A stretch of 64,000 nt of DNA from Flexithrix dorotheae DSM 6795 (GCF_000379765.1 NZ_KB903443.1:458952-522951), one strand, 5' to 3'. Shown: positions 18,256 to 26,901, numbered from the stretch's first letter. Numbers and translations: made by a program. Notes: generated from the sequence alone by a model not told the origin.

Positions 18256-19434
18256 TTAGGCACTCACAGCTTCATTTTTTTTCTTTTTTACTCCAAAATG
18301 AAGGAAGCTAAATGCAATTATTAAAATTACAGGTAAGATAGCCATATATCTTAAAGTACTTGCTCCTGAACTCTCAGTATCCATGAAGTATCCCATTAAA
18401 GGCAATACAATTGAAACGGAAAACATTCCTAAACCTCCCATTACTGAAAGACCTAGCGCCCCACTTTCGGGAATATATTCTGCCACATAACCTAACATAG
18501 TAGGCCAGAAATAACACACACCAATGGCAAATACTGCAGCAGCTACGAAAATGGTGCTTCCCTGAGCATAGCTTAACCAAACTAAACCCAGGCAGGAGAA
18601 AACCGCTGAAAACAAAAGCATTCCGGAAGGACTTAATTTATGTACAACAGGACCTGCAAAAGCTCTTCCTACAGCCATAATCCCTGTAGTCAAAGCCAAT
18701 ACGAGCATTCCGGAAACTCCGGTTTCGTGAAGCAAACTATCAATTCTTTGCTGAGTAGCTAATTCGGTTGAAGCGGTAAGCAACATACAGAATCCCATAA
18801 ATAAAAATAGGGGACTCACTACAGCTTTCCACATTCCAGATGTACTTACTCCCATTTTTACCCTCTCTGTTTGAGGAACTTCCTGACCCAAAAACAAAAC
18901 AGCATAGGCAATTAGAGGAATTACAAGGGCACCTACAAGAAGTTGCCAATTGAGCTCCATAATATCCATCATTAAATAGGATAACAAACTTCCTATCACA
19001 ATTCCACCTGGAAACCATACGTGAAACCTGTTCAACATAGTAGTTTTTTCTTCAGGATACATAGTGGCAACTAAAGGATTACATGCAGCCTCTACCATTC
19101 CATTTCCAATACCAATGGCAAGTGTTCCTAAAAATAAGGTCCAGAAATTAGTGGCAAAAATAGTTACTATAATTCCGATCAGGTGACCAATAAAAGCCAG
19201 CCAAACGATCTTTTTTATTCCAAAAATATCCACTAATGGGCCACCAATCATCATAGCTATTGTAAACCCAAAAAATGCAGGTCCAAATGCTAATCCTATA
19301 TCCTGTGCAGATAGTGAAAAATCTGTTGAAAAAACTAGTTCAAGTCTTGCCCTAATGGCAAATGTCATGGCTGTTACTACTAGCGCCATGCAACTGGCTA
19401 AAAACAGCCTTCCTCGGTTTACGTTCATTTCCAT
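18256..19434 (-). CDS. MFS transporter, sugar permease-like
   Basis: A 392-residue protein with 12 predicted membrane helices in the usual 6+6 arrangement. GGPLVDIFGIKK after TM2 (about 64-75) is the family's inter-helix 2-3 signature. The region around GIGNGMVEAACNPLVATMYP (about 107-126) is like that of FucP/FHS-type sugar permeases. It probably imports a sugar or sugar derivative across the inner membrane. The divergently transcribed pair at 19709 and 20913 encodes a Gfo/Idh/MocA dehydrogenase and a TIM-barrel isomerase, a combination widely seen in sugar or inositol catabolic sets, which supports a shared substrate. Its own promoter is visible upstream. The substrate cannot be named from sequence. 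Confidence 0.9.
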   Translation of the reverse strand: MEMNVNRGRLFLASCMALVVTAMTFAIRARLELVFSTDFSLSAQDIGLAFGPAFFGFTIAMMIGGPLVDIFGIKKIVWLAFIGHLIGIIVTIFATNFWTLFLGTLAIGIGNGMVEAACNPLVATMYPEEKTTMLNRFHVWFPGGIVIGSLLSYLMMDIMELNWQLLVGALVIPLIAYAVLFLGQEVPQTERVKMGVSTSGMWKAVVSPLFLFMGFCMLLTASTELATQQRIDSLLHETGVSGMLVLALTTGIMAVGRAFAGPVVHKLSPSGMLLFSAVFSCLGLVWLSYAQGSTIFVAAAVFAIGVCYFWPTMLGYVAEYIPESGALGLSVMGGLGMFSVSIVLPLMGYFMDTESSGASTLRYMAILPVILIIAFSFLHFGVKKKKNEAVSA

Positions 19435-19506
19435 AATGTAATATCTAAATAAGGTTGAGAATAGTTTATGCTTCTTTTTAAGCTAAATATAAGTTTAAAA
19501 CTTTTC

Positions 19507-19536
19507 CAAAAATAATGATATAAGTAAATTTAACAA
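19507..19536 (-). promoter_or_regulatory. Promoter of the MFS gene
   Basis: On the minus strand TTG (19536-19534) is separated by 19 bases from TATTTTTG (19514-19507), matching the Bacteroidota -33/-7 pattern. The leader to the ATG at 19434 would be about 66 nt. Confidence 0.6.
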
Positions 19537-19708
19537 TTAAAAGAGAAAATTGTAATATTTAGAGTGTACTTAATTCCAGTCTGTAAATCTCCCATCCCAT
19601 TTAAGATTGGGTTTAAATTACCATAGGTAAAATCAGCATTTTTAAAAATTTACCATAAATTAGTGAGAAATTATAAACGAACATCAATAATCTAATCAAA
19701 AATTAAAT

Positions 19709-20863
19709 ATGGAAAGAAAACTGAGAATGGGAATGGTTGGAGGAGGCCAGGGGGCTTTTATCGGTGGCGTACACCGGATGGCTGCCGGACTTGATGGCCA
19801 GATAGAATTAGTTTGTGGTGCTTTTAGCAGTAACCCGGAAAGATCCAAAGCCTCAGGAAAAGAACTTTACCTACCAGAAGACCGGGTTTATGGTAGCTAT
19901 GAAGAAATGATCTTAAAGGAAAAGGAATTACCTGAAGGCGAAAGAATGGATTTCGTTTCAGTAGTTACCCCAAACCACATGCATGCCCCTCCTACCTTAT
20001 TTGCACTAAAAAATGGTTTTTCGGTGGTATGCGATAAGCCCTTAGCATTCACTTTAGCTGAGGCAAAAGAAATTCAACAAGCACTGGAAGAATCAGGACA
20101 AATACTGGCAGTTACCTATAATTACACGGGCTACCCAATGGTAAAACAAGCACGAGACCTTGTGAAATCGGGTAAAATTGGTGCAGTGAGAAAAGTAATT
20201 GTAGAATATCCTCAAGGATGGCTTTCTACTCTGGTGGAAGCATCGGGCCAAAAACAAGCCTCCTGGAGAACAGACCCATCAAAATCAGGGATAGCCGGGG
20301 GGACTGGTGATATTGGAACTCATGCCGAACATTTAGCAGAATACATCACCGGCCTGAAAGTGACCGAAGTGTGCGCTGATCTTACCATTTTTGTAGAAGG
20401 AAGAAAGCTCGATGATGATGCCAATATCTTACTTCATTTCGATAATGGCGCAAAAGGGATTTTACACTGTAGCCAGATATCTGTGGGTGAAGAAAATAAC
20501 CTGAATATCAGAGTTTATGGAGAAACAGGTGGATTAATTTGGCATCAGCAAGAGCCAAATACGCTTATTTTCCAAACTAACGATGAGAAAAGAATTTTAA
20601 GAACAGGAGTTGGGGATTTGTCAGCAAGTGCTCAGAATCATACAAGAATACCTGCAGGGCATCCCGAGGCATATCTTGAAGCGTTCGCTAATATTTACAG
20701 AAACTTTGCGGCTACATTGAAAAGTAAATTAAAAGGAGAAAATCCTGATCCTACTTTTACAGATTTTCCTTCAATAGAAGATGGCCTGAGAGGAATGGCA
20801 TTTATTGAAACTATAATCGAAGCCAGTAAAAGTGATCAAAAGTGGTATCCATTTAAGTCATAA
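19709..20863 (+). CDS. Gfo/Idh/MocA family oxidoreductase
   Basis: A 384-residue NAD(P)-dependent sugar dehydrogenase. The N-terminal Rossmann domain has GMVGGGQGAFIGG (8-20), and the family EKP motif appears as CDKPLAFT (about 111-118), with Lys as the expected catalytic/cofactor residue. A C-terminal alpha/beta domain includes GGTGDIGTHAEHLAEY (about 197-212), with the family's catalytic Asp-x-x-x-His arrangement (D-IGT-H). Members oxidise or reduce hydroxyls of sugars, inositols or 3-keto sugars. It is followed after 49 bp by a TIM-barrel isomerase gene, and diverges from an MFS permease gene, so the three likely handle one imported sugar. It has no signal peptide and is probably cytoplasmic. 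Confidence 0.93.
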   Translation: MERKLRMGMVGGGQGAFIGGVHRMAAGLDGQIELVCGAFSSNPERSKASGKELYLPEDRVYGSYEEMILKEKELPEGERMDFVSVVTPNHMHAPPTLFALKNGFSVVCDKPLAFTLAEAKEIQQALEESGQILAVTYNYTGYPMVKQARDLVKSGKIGAVRKVIVEYPQGWLSTLVEASGQKQASWRTDPSKSGIAGGTGDIGTHAEHLAEYITGLKVTEVCADLTIFVEGRKLDDDANILLHFDNGAKGILHCSQISVGEENNLNIRVYGETGGLIWHQQEPNTLIFQTNDEKRILRTGVGDLSASAQNHTRIPAGHPEAYLEAFANIYRNFAATLKSKLKGENPDPTFTDFPSIEDGLRGMAFIETIIEASKSDQKWYPFKS

Positions 20864-20912
20864 AAATTTTCAAATTAAATAAATTAAAAAAACATTATAA
20901 TTCTAACCGAAA

Positions 20913-21968
20913 ATGAAAACAATTAAGGGACCGGGAATATTTTTAGCGCAGTTTATGGGAGATGAAGCTCCTTTCGATTCTTTGGATAATATTTGTAAAT
21001 GGGCTGCAGGACTTGGTTTTAAAGGAGTGCAAATTCCTTCGTGGGATGGCAGAGCTATTGACCTGCAAAAGGCAGCAGAAAGCAAAACTTATGCAGACGA
21101 AATAAAAGGGATCGTAAATTCCCATGGATTGGAAATAACTGAATTATCCAGCCATTTACAGGGGCAATTGCTAGCAGTTCATCCGGCTTATGATGAAATG
21201 TTTGACGGATTTGCACCAAAAGAAGTCCATGGCAACCCAACCGCAAGAACTGAGTGGGCCAAACAACAATTACATTACGCAGCAAAAGCTAGTCAGAACT
21301 TAGGACTTAGTGCTCATGTAACTTTTTCTGGAGCATTATTATGGCATACCATGTACCCATGGCCACAGCGACCAGCTGGACTGGTAGAAACCGGTTTTAA
21401 GGAACTTGCCAACAGATGGCTGCCTATATTAAATGCATTTGATGAAGTTGGTGTGGATCTTTGCTATGAAATCCATCCGGGAGAAGATTTACATGATGGA
21501 ATCACTTTTGAAAGATTTTTAGAGGCAACAGGTAATCATACCAGAGCGAATTTGCTTTACGATCCAAGCCATTATGTTTTACAGTGTCTGGATTATCTTG
21601 AGCATATTGATATTTACCATGAAAGAATTAAAATGTTTCACGTAAAAGATGCTGAATTTAATCCAAATGGAAGGTCTGGTGTTTACGGTGGTTATCAGGG
21701 ATGGGTGGAAAGACCCGGCAGATTCAGGTCACTGGGAGATGGACAAGTAGATTTTAAGGGAATTTTCAGTAAGCTGGCCCAATATAATTTCGATGGATGG
21801 GCTGTAATGGAATGGGAATGTGCGCTTAAACACCCTGAAGATGGAGCAAAAGAAGGGGCTAAATTCATCGCAGAAAATATAATAAGAGTAACCGAAAAAA
21901 CTTTTGATGATTTTGCAGGCACTGGTGCTGATGAAGAGATGAATAAAAGAATTCTAGGTTTAAGTTAA
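20913..21968 (+). CDS. Sugar phosphate isomerase/epimerase (AP endonuclease 2-like TIM barrel)
   Basis: A 351-residue protein of the xylose-isomerase-like TIM-barrel family. Barrel signatures are GFKGVQIPSWDG (about 35-46), ITELSSHLQGQ (about 76-86), CYEIHPGEDLHDG (about 187-199), NLLYDPSHYVLQ (about 216-227) and FHVKDAEF (about 246-253). The Glu, His and Asp residues in these strands form the expected metal site. It should isomerise or epimerise a keto sugar or sugar phosphate in the cytoplasm. The gene lies 49 bp behind the Gfo/Idh/MocA dehydrogenase gene and ends at a strong terminator, so the two are an operon. The substrate is unknown; an inositol-like or 3-keto-glycoside pathway is possible. 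Confidence 0.9.
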   Translation: MKTIKGPGIFLAQFMGDEAPFDSLDNICKWAAGLGFKGVQIPSWDGRAIDLQKAAESKTYADEIKGIVNSHGLEITELSSHLQGQLLAVHPAYDEMFDGFAPKEVHGNPTARTEWAKQQLHYAAKASQNLGLSAHVTFSGALLWHTMYPWPQRPAGLVETGFKELANRWLPILNAFDEVGVDLCYEIHPGEDLHDGITFERFLEATGNHTRANLLYDPSHYVLQCLDYLEHIDIYHERIKMFHVKDAEFNPNGRSGVYGGYQGWVERPGRFRSLGDGQVDFKGIFSKLAQYNFDGWAVMEWECALKHPEDGAKEGAKFIAENIIRVTEKTFDDFAGTGADEEMNKRILGLS

Positions 21969-22303
21969 ATATTTAGAATCACTTACAATCGAGAAAAAGC
22001 CCTGGTTATTTATTTTACCAGGGCTTTTTCTTTATATCATTACTAATAAGGAAGGTTACAAAAATTTTAATAAAAAAGCTTTTTTACTTTAATCTTGTTA
22101 AAAAAACAGGGTATGTACCAACCAATTTTCAAAAAAACTCGTCTTTTAAAATATATGGTCTTGATTGAATAAGTTAAGTAATGTTAAAAACCAACTACTT
22201 TCTAATTCCAAGGCAACCATTTGAGGACAAATCGCATATAGATTAATAAAAGGGTTTACCTTTACAAAAAATTACCATTAAATAAAAAAACGGCAAATTA
22301 ATC
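21969..22303. other. Intergenic region, 335 bp
   Basis: Beyond the terminator the spacer is AT-rich. AAAAAAGCTTTTTT near 22075 is a low-complexity palindrome. TTTACCTTTAC near 22255 resembles a -7 element with one mismatch (TAccTTTA), about 45 bases before the next ATG. Confidence 0.45.
21994..22029 (+). terminator. Terminator of the Gfo/TIM-barrel operon
   Basis: GCCCTGGT and ACCAGGGC form an 8-bp stem, extended by AAAAA/TTTTT, with a 10-nt loop and a following T-run. Confidence 0.9.
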
Positions 22304-22720
22304 ATGAAAAGAACTTTTACTCAAAATTTGATTTATAAGGCAAAATACCTCTTTGCTTTTTTACTTACTTTCTCAATTTCGGCCATTTACATACAGGCCG
22401 CTTCATTTGATGGAAATAATCCTGTGAGAAAATCCGAATCTTCATTTAACAATGCTGGAGAACTTGAGGTAAAACTTTTTCCAAACCCTTATAAAGAAGG
22501 ACCCATTAATTTGGAAATTGAAAGTGGCTCACTAAAATCTCTTGATATTACTTTATATAATACCATTGGGAAAGTACTATATAATAAGCAAATTAATCCA
22601 ACAAGTTCATTTACAGAACTAACCTTTACTCCAGAAGTTAAATTAACTCCAGGACTTTATTTTATGTCTGTTTCATCTAGCAATTTTAAAATTGCTAAAA
22701 AACTCATTGTGAACGAGTAA
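22304..22720 (+). CDS. Small secreted protein consisting mainly of a T9SS type A sorting domain
   Basis: A 138-residue protein with an N-terminal hydrophobic segment (about 14-33, ending IYIQAAS) that fits a signal peptide, a linker of some 20 residues, and then a domain of about 85 residues that looks like a type A T9SS C-terminal sorting domain. The evidence is VKLFPNPYKEG (56-66), ITLYNTIGKVLYN (about 81-93), LTPGLYFMSV (about 116-125) and the closing KIAKKLIVNE, all hallmarks of the Por secretion tail. There is almost no cargo between signal peptide and tail. It could be a tiny surface peptide, a sorting-domain remnant of a larger gene, or a protein whose Ig-like fold is itself functional. 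It has its own terminator and is not in an operon. Confidence 0.82.
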   Translation: MKRTFTQNLIYKAKYLFAFLLTFSISAIYIQAASFDGNNPVRKSESSFNNAGELEVKLFPNPYKEGPINLEIESGSLKSLDITLYNTIGKVLYNKQINPTSSFTELTFTPEVKLTPGLYFMSVSSSNFKIAKKLIVNE

Positions 22721-22758
22721 GTAAAATTTAATTTGCCGTAAAGAATTTAATGAAAATT

Positions 22759-22786
22759 AAGGAAATCATCTGGTTTCCTTTTTTTT
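22759..22786 (+). terminator. Terminator after the T9SS-tail gene
   Basis: AAGGAAA (22759-22765) pairs with TTTCCTT (22774-22780) across an 8-nt loop, followed by a T-run. Confidence 0.7.
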
Positions 22787-22857
22787 ATGTTCATTTATTA
22801 CAACTATTCCTACTAAATATTTTTTTACCTTAAGTAATTATTTGAAGTAAACTTTGG

Positions 22858-22876
22858 GTTAACCAAAAAGGTTAAC
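22858..22876. repeat. Inverted repeat GTTAACC-N5-GGTTAAC
   Basis: A perfect 7-bp inverted repeat with an AAAAA spacer. It could be a regulator-binding site or a small hairpin. No T-run follows, so it is not a terminator. Confidence 0.5.
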
Positions 22877-22906
22877 TGCATGAAAATCAAATGATAACAA
22901 GCAAAA

Positions 22907-22923
22907 CCAATTGCTTCAATTGG
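22907..22923. repeat. Inverted repeat CCAATTG-N3-CAATTGG
   Basis: A perfect 7-bp inverted repeat with a 3-nt spacer, 30 bp after the previous inverted repeat. The meaning is unknown. Confidence 0.5.
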
Positions 22924-23089
22924 ATTAGATTAAAAACCTTCAAAACTGAATTAAAATTACATTGATACTATTATTGCTGTCATTGAACAGAATGTTAATA
23001 AAATAAAGTAGAACTTTACAATAACCCTTAATTATAAAATATTTCAACTCGGAAGGGATTTTTTTATCTATTCAATAAATTAATTTGAC

Positions 23090-23173
23090 ATGAAATCACC
23101 ACGAATTAAAGAGCCATTCACCAGAATTTATTCTCACGAGCTAGAAGCTATCTTAAGAATTTATCACAATTAA
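23090..23173 (+). CDS. Candidate small ORF, 27 codons
   Basis: ATG 23090 to TAA 23173 encodes a short, fairly basic peptide beginning MKSPRIKEPF and ending LRIYHN. Its codons are less A/T-only than the surrounding DNA, and a hairpin terminator follows 43 bp after the stop, consistent with a small transcript that ends here. I do not recognise the peptide. No clean TAnnTTTG is seen directly upstream. It could equally be chance within an sRNA or spacer. Confidence 0.35.
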   Translation: MKSPRIKEPFTRIYSHELEAILRIYHN

Positions 23174-23215
23174 AATCCAGTTTAATAATTTTATTAAAAT
23201 AATAATTGAATCTTA

Positions 23216-23244
23216 AACCTTTCACCATGTGGAAGGTTTTTTTT
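23216..23244 (+). terminator. Terminator after the candidate small ORF
   Basis: AACCTT...AAGGTT with an inner CAC/GTG pairing (one T-G pair between) and a following run of eight T residues. It lies far from the upstream T9SS-tail gene, which already has its own terminator, so it implies another transcript. Confidence 0.75.
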
Positions 23245-23328
23245 ATTTGTAGTATTTTTTAATTAAACCAAATTCATATTTTTTGAGAGGGTAAACAGAT
23301 ATTCTTAAGTTTAAACCAGAAATAATCT

Positions 23329-23336
23329 TAATTTTG
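23329..23336 (+). promoter_or_regulatory. Candidate -7 element for the trehalose gene
   Basis: TAATTTTG matches TAnnTTTG immediately downstream of the previous terminator. It would give a leader of about 240 nt before ATG 23582. No clear -33 TTG is present. Confidence 0.35.
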
Positions 23337-23581
23337 TAAAAAGAATTGTCCTCATTACAAAAACTCTTTTTCCAAAACCCTTATTCAAGGGAGTAGATGG
23401 GTTTGTGCAAAACAGGTTCTTGAATTATTTTTTTATTTTCAAAAACCGCTTTCATTTCAACAATTTTATATCTATAATATGTAATGAAGGATTTTTTAGA
23501 ATACAACTTACCTGTATCATCTGTTTAGCTATTTATTAAACATAAAATTCATTAAATAACAGTACTAAACTAAAAATTTTA

Positions 23582-25759
23582 ATGTCAAAAAAAGTATTGA
23601 TCGTCTCAAACCGATTACCAGTCACAATCCAACATATTGAAAACAAATTACATTTTCACCCTAGTGCAGGTGGATTAGCAACCGGGCTGGGCTCCATTTA
23701 CAAAAAAGGAAATAACCTTTGGATCGGATGGCCTGGCTTTCACGATTACGCAGAAAGTGATAAAGAGAATATTACTTCTCAACTCGCCAATGACAATATG
23801 GCTCCCGTTTTCCTGAGTAAGAAAGATATAAGGGATTACTATGAAGGATTCAGCAACAAAACCATTTGGCCGCTTTTCCACTATTTCACAGAATATGCGA
23901 CCTATGATAAAGGCCTTTGGGATGCTTATGTAAGGGTAAATAAGAAGTTTTGTGATGCCATTTTGCATCATGCTAATGACGGGGATGTCATCTGGATTCA
24001 TGATTATCAATTACTGCTTTTACCTAGTATGGTGAGGGAAAAACTACCTAATGCCACAATCGGTTTTTTCCAACATATTCCTTTCCCGTCCTTTGAAATA
24101 TTCAGGCTAATGCCCTGGAGGGAGCAAATCCTCGAAGGAATGTTAGGTTCAGATCTTATTGGGTTTCACACCTATGATGATATGCGTCACTTTTTAAGTT
24201 CGGTTAACCGGATATTGGGCCATGGCAATACAATGGGACAAATCAGAATTAATAACCGATTGATTGGTGTTGACGCCTTCCCAATGGGCATTGATTATGA
24301 TAAATATGCCAAGGCTACTCATGCTCCTGAAACAATTGATAAACTTAAAAGGTATTTTAAAATTCTCTCCAACCAGAAAGTTGTGCTATCAATCGACCGG
24401 CTCGATTATTCTAAAGGGATAAAACAGCGGCTGCAGGCTTTTGATATTTTCCTGGAGAAATATCCTGAATACATTGGGAAAGTTTCCTTAATCCTTATTG
24501 TAGTTCCTTCAAGGGTGAAGGTAGAACAATACAACCAATTGAAAAATGAAATTGACACCCTGGTTGGAGCACTTAATGGAAAATATAGCAGAATTGACTG
24601 GAATCCAATCCATTATTTTTATCGGTCTTTTTCTTTCCATTCTTTATCAGCATTATACAGTAGTGCGGAAGTGGCATTAATCACCCCATTAAGAGATGGA
24701 ATGAACCTTGTTTGTAAAGAATACATTGCCAGCAAATTGGATAAGAAAGGGGTTCTGATTTTGAGTGAAATGGCTGGTTCTGCTAAAGAAATGTCAGAAG
24801 CGATCCTGATTAACCCAAATGATATCGACCAAATTGTGAATGCTATGCATCAGGCTCTTGAAATGCCTGAAGCTGAGCAAATTGCAAGAAATGAGGAGAT
24901 GCAGGAAAAACTCAAACGATATAACATCCACAGATGGGTAGAAGTATTTTTCGAACAGCTTGATTTTATCAAACGCAAGCAGAAAGACCTTAATATGAAA
25001 ATGGTCACAGGAAAAACCGCTGACCTGATAATTGAAAAATATAAAAAATCTAAGGAAAGAATTCTTTTCCTTGATTACGATGGTACCCTGAAAGGATTTT
25101 CATCTAATCCAAAAGCCGTTTCACCGGATAAAGAATTATTAAGTATTCTTGAAAACTTAACTGCAAATCCTAAAAATAAAGTCATCATTATAAGTGGAAG
25201 GGATAAAGGTACATTAGGGGAATGGCTTGGCCACCTGAATCTGGACCTTATTGCTGAACATGGAGTCTGGCTGAAGGAGTCTGGTAAAAAATGGATTATG
25301 ATTGACAATATTGACCAAACCTGGAAAAAAGAAATCAGGCATATCCTTGAACTATATGTGGATAGAACGCCAGGATCATTTATAGAAGATAAGGATTATT
25401 CTCTTGTATGGCATTACCGAAAAGCCGACACAGATTTTGGCGAACTCAGGGCCAGAGAGTTGCTTTCAAACCTCAACTACCTGATTGCCAATATGGATTT
25501 GCAGACCATGGAGGGGAATAAAGTAATTGAAATAAAAAACAGGGCCATAAATAAGGGAAAGGCAGCCAGGAAATGGCTTAATAATACTGAAAATGATTTT
25601 ATTATTGCGATAGGTGATGACGTTACAGATGAAGATACCTTCAAAGCAATGCCTGAAAATGCCTTCACCATTAAAGTTGGTTTGACGGCCTCTGTAGCAA
25701 GGTTAAATATCAAATCATCAGACGAGGTAAGAAATTTATTAAAAGGATTTATGGAATAA
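23582..25759 (+). CDS. Bifunctional trehalose-6-phosphate synthase/phosphatase (OtsA-OtsB fusion)
   Basis: A 725-residue two-domain enzyme. Residues 1 to about 465 are a GT20 trehalose-6-phosphate synthase: an N-terminal glucose-6-phosphate loop (SNRLPV, 9-14, and GGLATGLGS, 30-38), WIHDYQLLLLP (138-148), RLDYSKGIKQRL (273-284) and the C-terminal RDGMNLVCKEYIA (371-383). Residues about 490-725 are a HAD-type trehalose-6-phosphate phosphatase with DYDGT at 498-502 and GDDVTDED near 678. Together they convert UDP-glucose (or another NDP-glucose) and glucose-6-phosphate to trehalose, a cytoplasmic stress protectant. The fusion is common in Bacteroidota. It is a single-gene unit with a long leader. 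Confidence 0.96.
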   Translation: MSKKVLIVSNRLPVTIQHIENKLHFHPSAGGLATGLGSIYKKGNNLWIGWPGFHDYAESDKENITSQLANDNMAPVFLSKKDIRDYYEGFSNKTIWPLFHYFTEYATYDKGLWDAYVRVNKKFCDAILHHANDGDVIWIHDYQLLLLPSMVREKLPNATIGFFQHIPFPSFEIFRLMPWREQILEGMLGSDLIGFHTYDDMRHFLSSVNRILGHGNTMGQIRINNRLIGVDAFPMGIDYDKYAKATHAPETIDKLKRYFKILSNQKVVLSIDRLDYSKGIKQRLQAFDIFLEKYPEYIGKVSLILIVVPSRVKVEQYNQLKNEIDTLVGALNGKYSRIDWNPIHYFYRSFSFHSLSALYSSAEVALITPLRDGMNLVCKEYIASKLDKKGVLILSEMAGSAKEMSEAILINPNDIDQIVNAMHQALEMPEAEQIARNEEMQEKLKRYNIHRWVEVFFEQLDFIKRKQKDLNMKMVTGKTADLIIEKYKKSKERILFLDYDGTLKGFSSNPKAVSPDKELLSILENLTANPKNKVIIISGRDKGTLGEWLGHLNLDLIAEHGVWLKESGKKWIMIDNIDQTWKKEIRHILELYVDRTPGSFIEDKDYSLVWHYRKADTDFGELRARELLSNLNYLIANMDLQTMEGNKVIEIKNRAINKGKAARKWLNNTENDFIIAIGDDVTDEDTFKAMPENAFTIKVGLTASVARLNIKSSDEVRNLLKGFME

Positions 25760-26064
25760 GTTCTAATAAAAGCCTGGTTGAATCTATTTTTATTTAGAAT
25801 TGTTTTTGTGCTAGGCAACCACCCAATGGGTGGATATCTATGATGTTTTTCTGTAACTTTAATTTCTTATAGTTTCCGGTTTTGTTCAGGCAAAAAGGCA
25901 AAAGGTTGTCTGTCAGTTACCAAATGAAAATCTTCAGCGTGCTATTAGTAAATTAATTTTCAAATTAGTCTGAAAATTAAGCTTGTAATTTGTAATAAAT
26001 TCTAATAATCTATACTTATATAAAAAAACCCTGTGGGGTATTGAAAACCAATTTAAAGTACATA
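25760..26064. other. Intergenic region, 305 bp, with inverted repeat
   Basis: CCACCC-AAT-GGGTGG at 25819-25833 is a perfect 6-bp inverted repeat that stands out from the AT-rich surroundings. AATTTTC/GAAAATT repeats lie near 25955-25980. No ORF with coding character is seen. It holds the promoter of the lipoprotein gene, but no clean TAnnTTTG was found. Confidence 0.45.
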
Positions 26065-26844
26065 ATGAAAAATCTATATTTCGCAATTGGATTAATATTT
26101 TTTATAACCTCATGTTCCAGCTCGGGTGATTTTCATAAATCCCCAATTGATGAATTAATCAAAAAGATGGATAGTGAGAAAAACTTTACCATTATTTTGT
26201 ATGATATGGACGTTGAAGGAGCCTTTTTATCGGATACCTATAAACACCAATACAAAATAATTAAGGAAAAAGCAGATAGTACACAAACTCCCTATGAGGA
26301 AATAACAGATTGGTATATTGTAGATGAAAATACATTTGCCAGATATGAGAATGATATGGGAATGGAAGTAGCTTCAAAAAATGATGGGGTCGTAACCAAA
26401 CAAACGGCTCCTCCAGGATATTCCAGATATGTTGGAAATGAAAAGTACGGACACTGGCAAACTAACAGTAGTGGACAATCTTTTTGGAGTTTTTATGGAC
26501 AATATGCCTTTATGAGTTCAATGATGGGATTAATGGCTGGTCCGGTTTACAGAACATCTTACTATGACTACAGAGATAATTACAGGGGAGTGAGACCTTA
26601 TTATGGAGGAGTAACTTCTGCCGGCACTACCAGGTATGGAACTCTTTCTGATGTTTCCCGAAAACAAAATCCTAATTTCCACAGAAGAGCAAATACAAAC
26701 AGCGCACTCAAAAGCCGTGTAAATAATAGTATTGCTAGAAGCTCAGGAGGAAGAACTTCTAACTCTAAAACTTCCCGATCAGATTCTAGGTATTCTTCAA
26801 GTTCCTCCTCAAGATCAAGATCTTTCTCCAGTGGGGGGAAATAA
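26065..26844 (+). CDS. Lipoprotein with Ser/Arg-rich tail, unknown function
   Basis: A 259-residue predicted lipoprotein: a hydrophobic N-terminus followed by the lipobox ITSC (Cys at about 18). The middle has an aromatic patch, RYVGNEKYGHWQTNSSGQS (about 123-141) and FWSFYGQYAFMSSMMG (142-157), suggesting a compact domain or membrane-associated helix. The last 60 residues are nearly all Ser, Arg, Asn and Gly (RYSSSSSSRSRS near the end) and are probably disordered. I do not recognise the family. ATG 26065 is chosen over the in-frame TTG 26041 because it gives a standard lipoprotein signal. It converges with rpoC and shares a terminator with it. Confidence 0.75.
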   Translation: MKNLYFAIGLIFFITSCSSSGDFHKSPIDELIKKMDSEKNFTIILYDMDVEGAFLSDTYKHQYKIIKEKADSTQTPYEEITDWYIVDENTFARYENDMGMEVASKNDGVVTKQTAPPGYSRYVGNEKYGHWQTNSSGQSFWSFYGQYAFMSSMMGLMAGPVYRTSYYDYRDNYRGVRPYYGGVTSAGTTRYGTLSDVSRKQNPNFHRRANTNSALKSRVNNSIARSSGGRTSNSKTSRSDSRYSSSSSSRSRSFSSGGK

Positions 26845-26864
26845 AAAAAATAAATATTTATAAA

Positions 26865-26901
26865 ATAAAAAACCGTTAGCCAAATAGCTAACGGTTTTTT
26901 T
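26865..26901. terminator. Bidirectional terminator between lipoprotein gene and rpoC
   Basis: AACCGTTAGC (26871-26880) pairs perfectly with GCTAACGGTT (26887-26896), with A-run and T-run on the two sides, so it can end both convergent transcripts. Confidence 0.9.

Larger units (their letters stand above)
22721..23581. other. Long intergenic region, 861 bp
   Basis: This is the largest gene-free zone in the window. It holds two hairpin terminators (22759-22786 and 23216-23244), two perfect inverted repeats (22858-22876 and 22907-22923), a candidate 27-codon ORF (23090-23173) and a promoter-like TAATTTTG (23329-23336) ahead of the trehalose gene. A weak stem CCCTT/AAGGG (23025-23057) followed by a T-run is also visible. 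The arrangement of signals suggests at least one small independent transcript between the two annotated genes. Confidence 0.55.
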
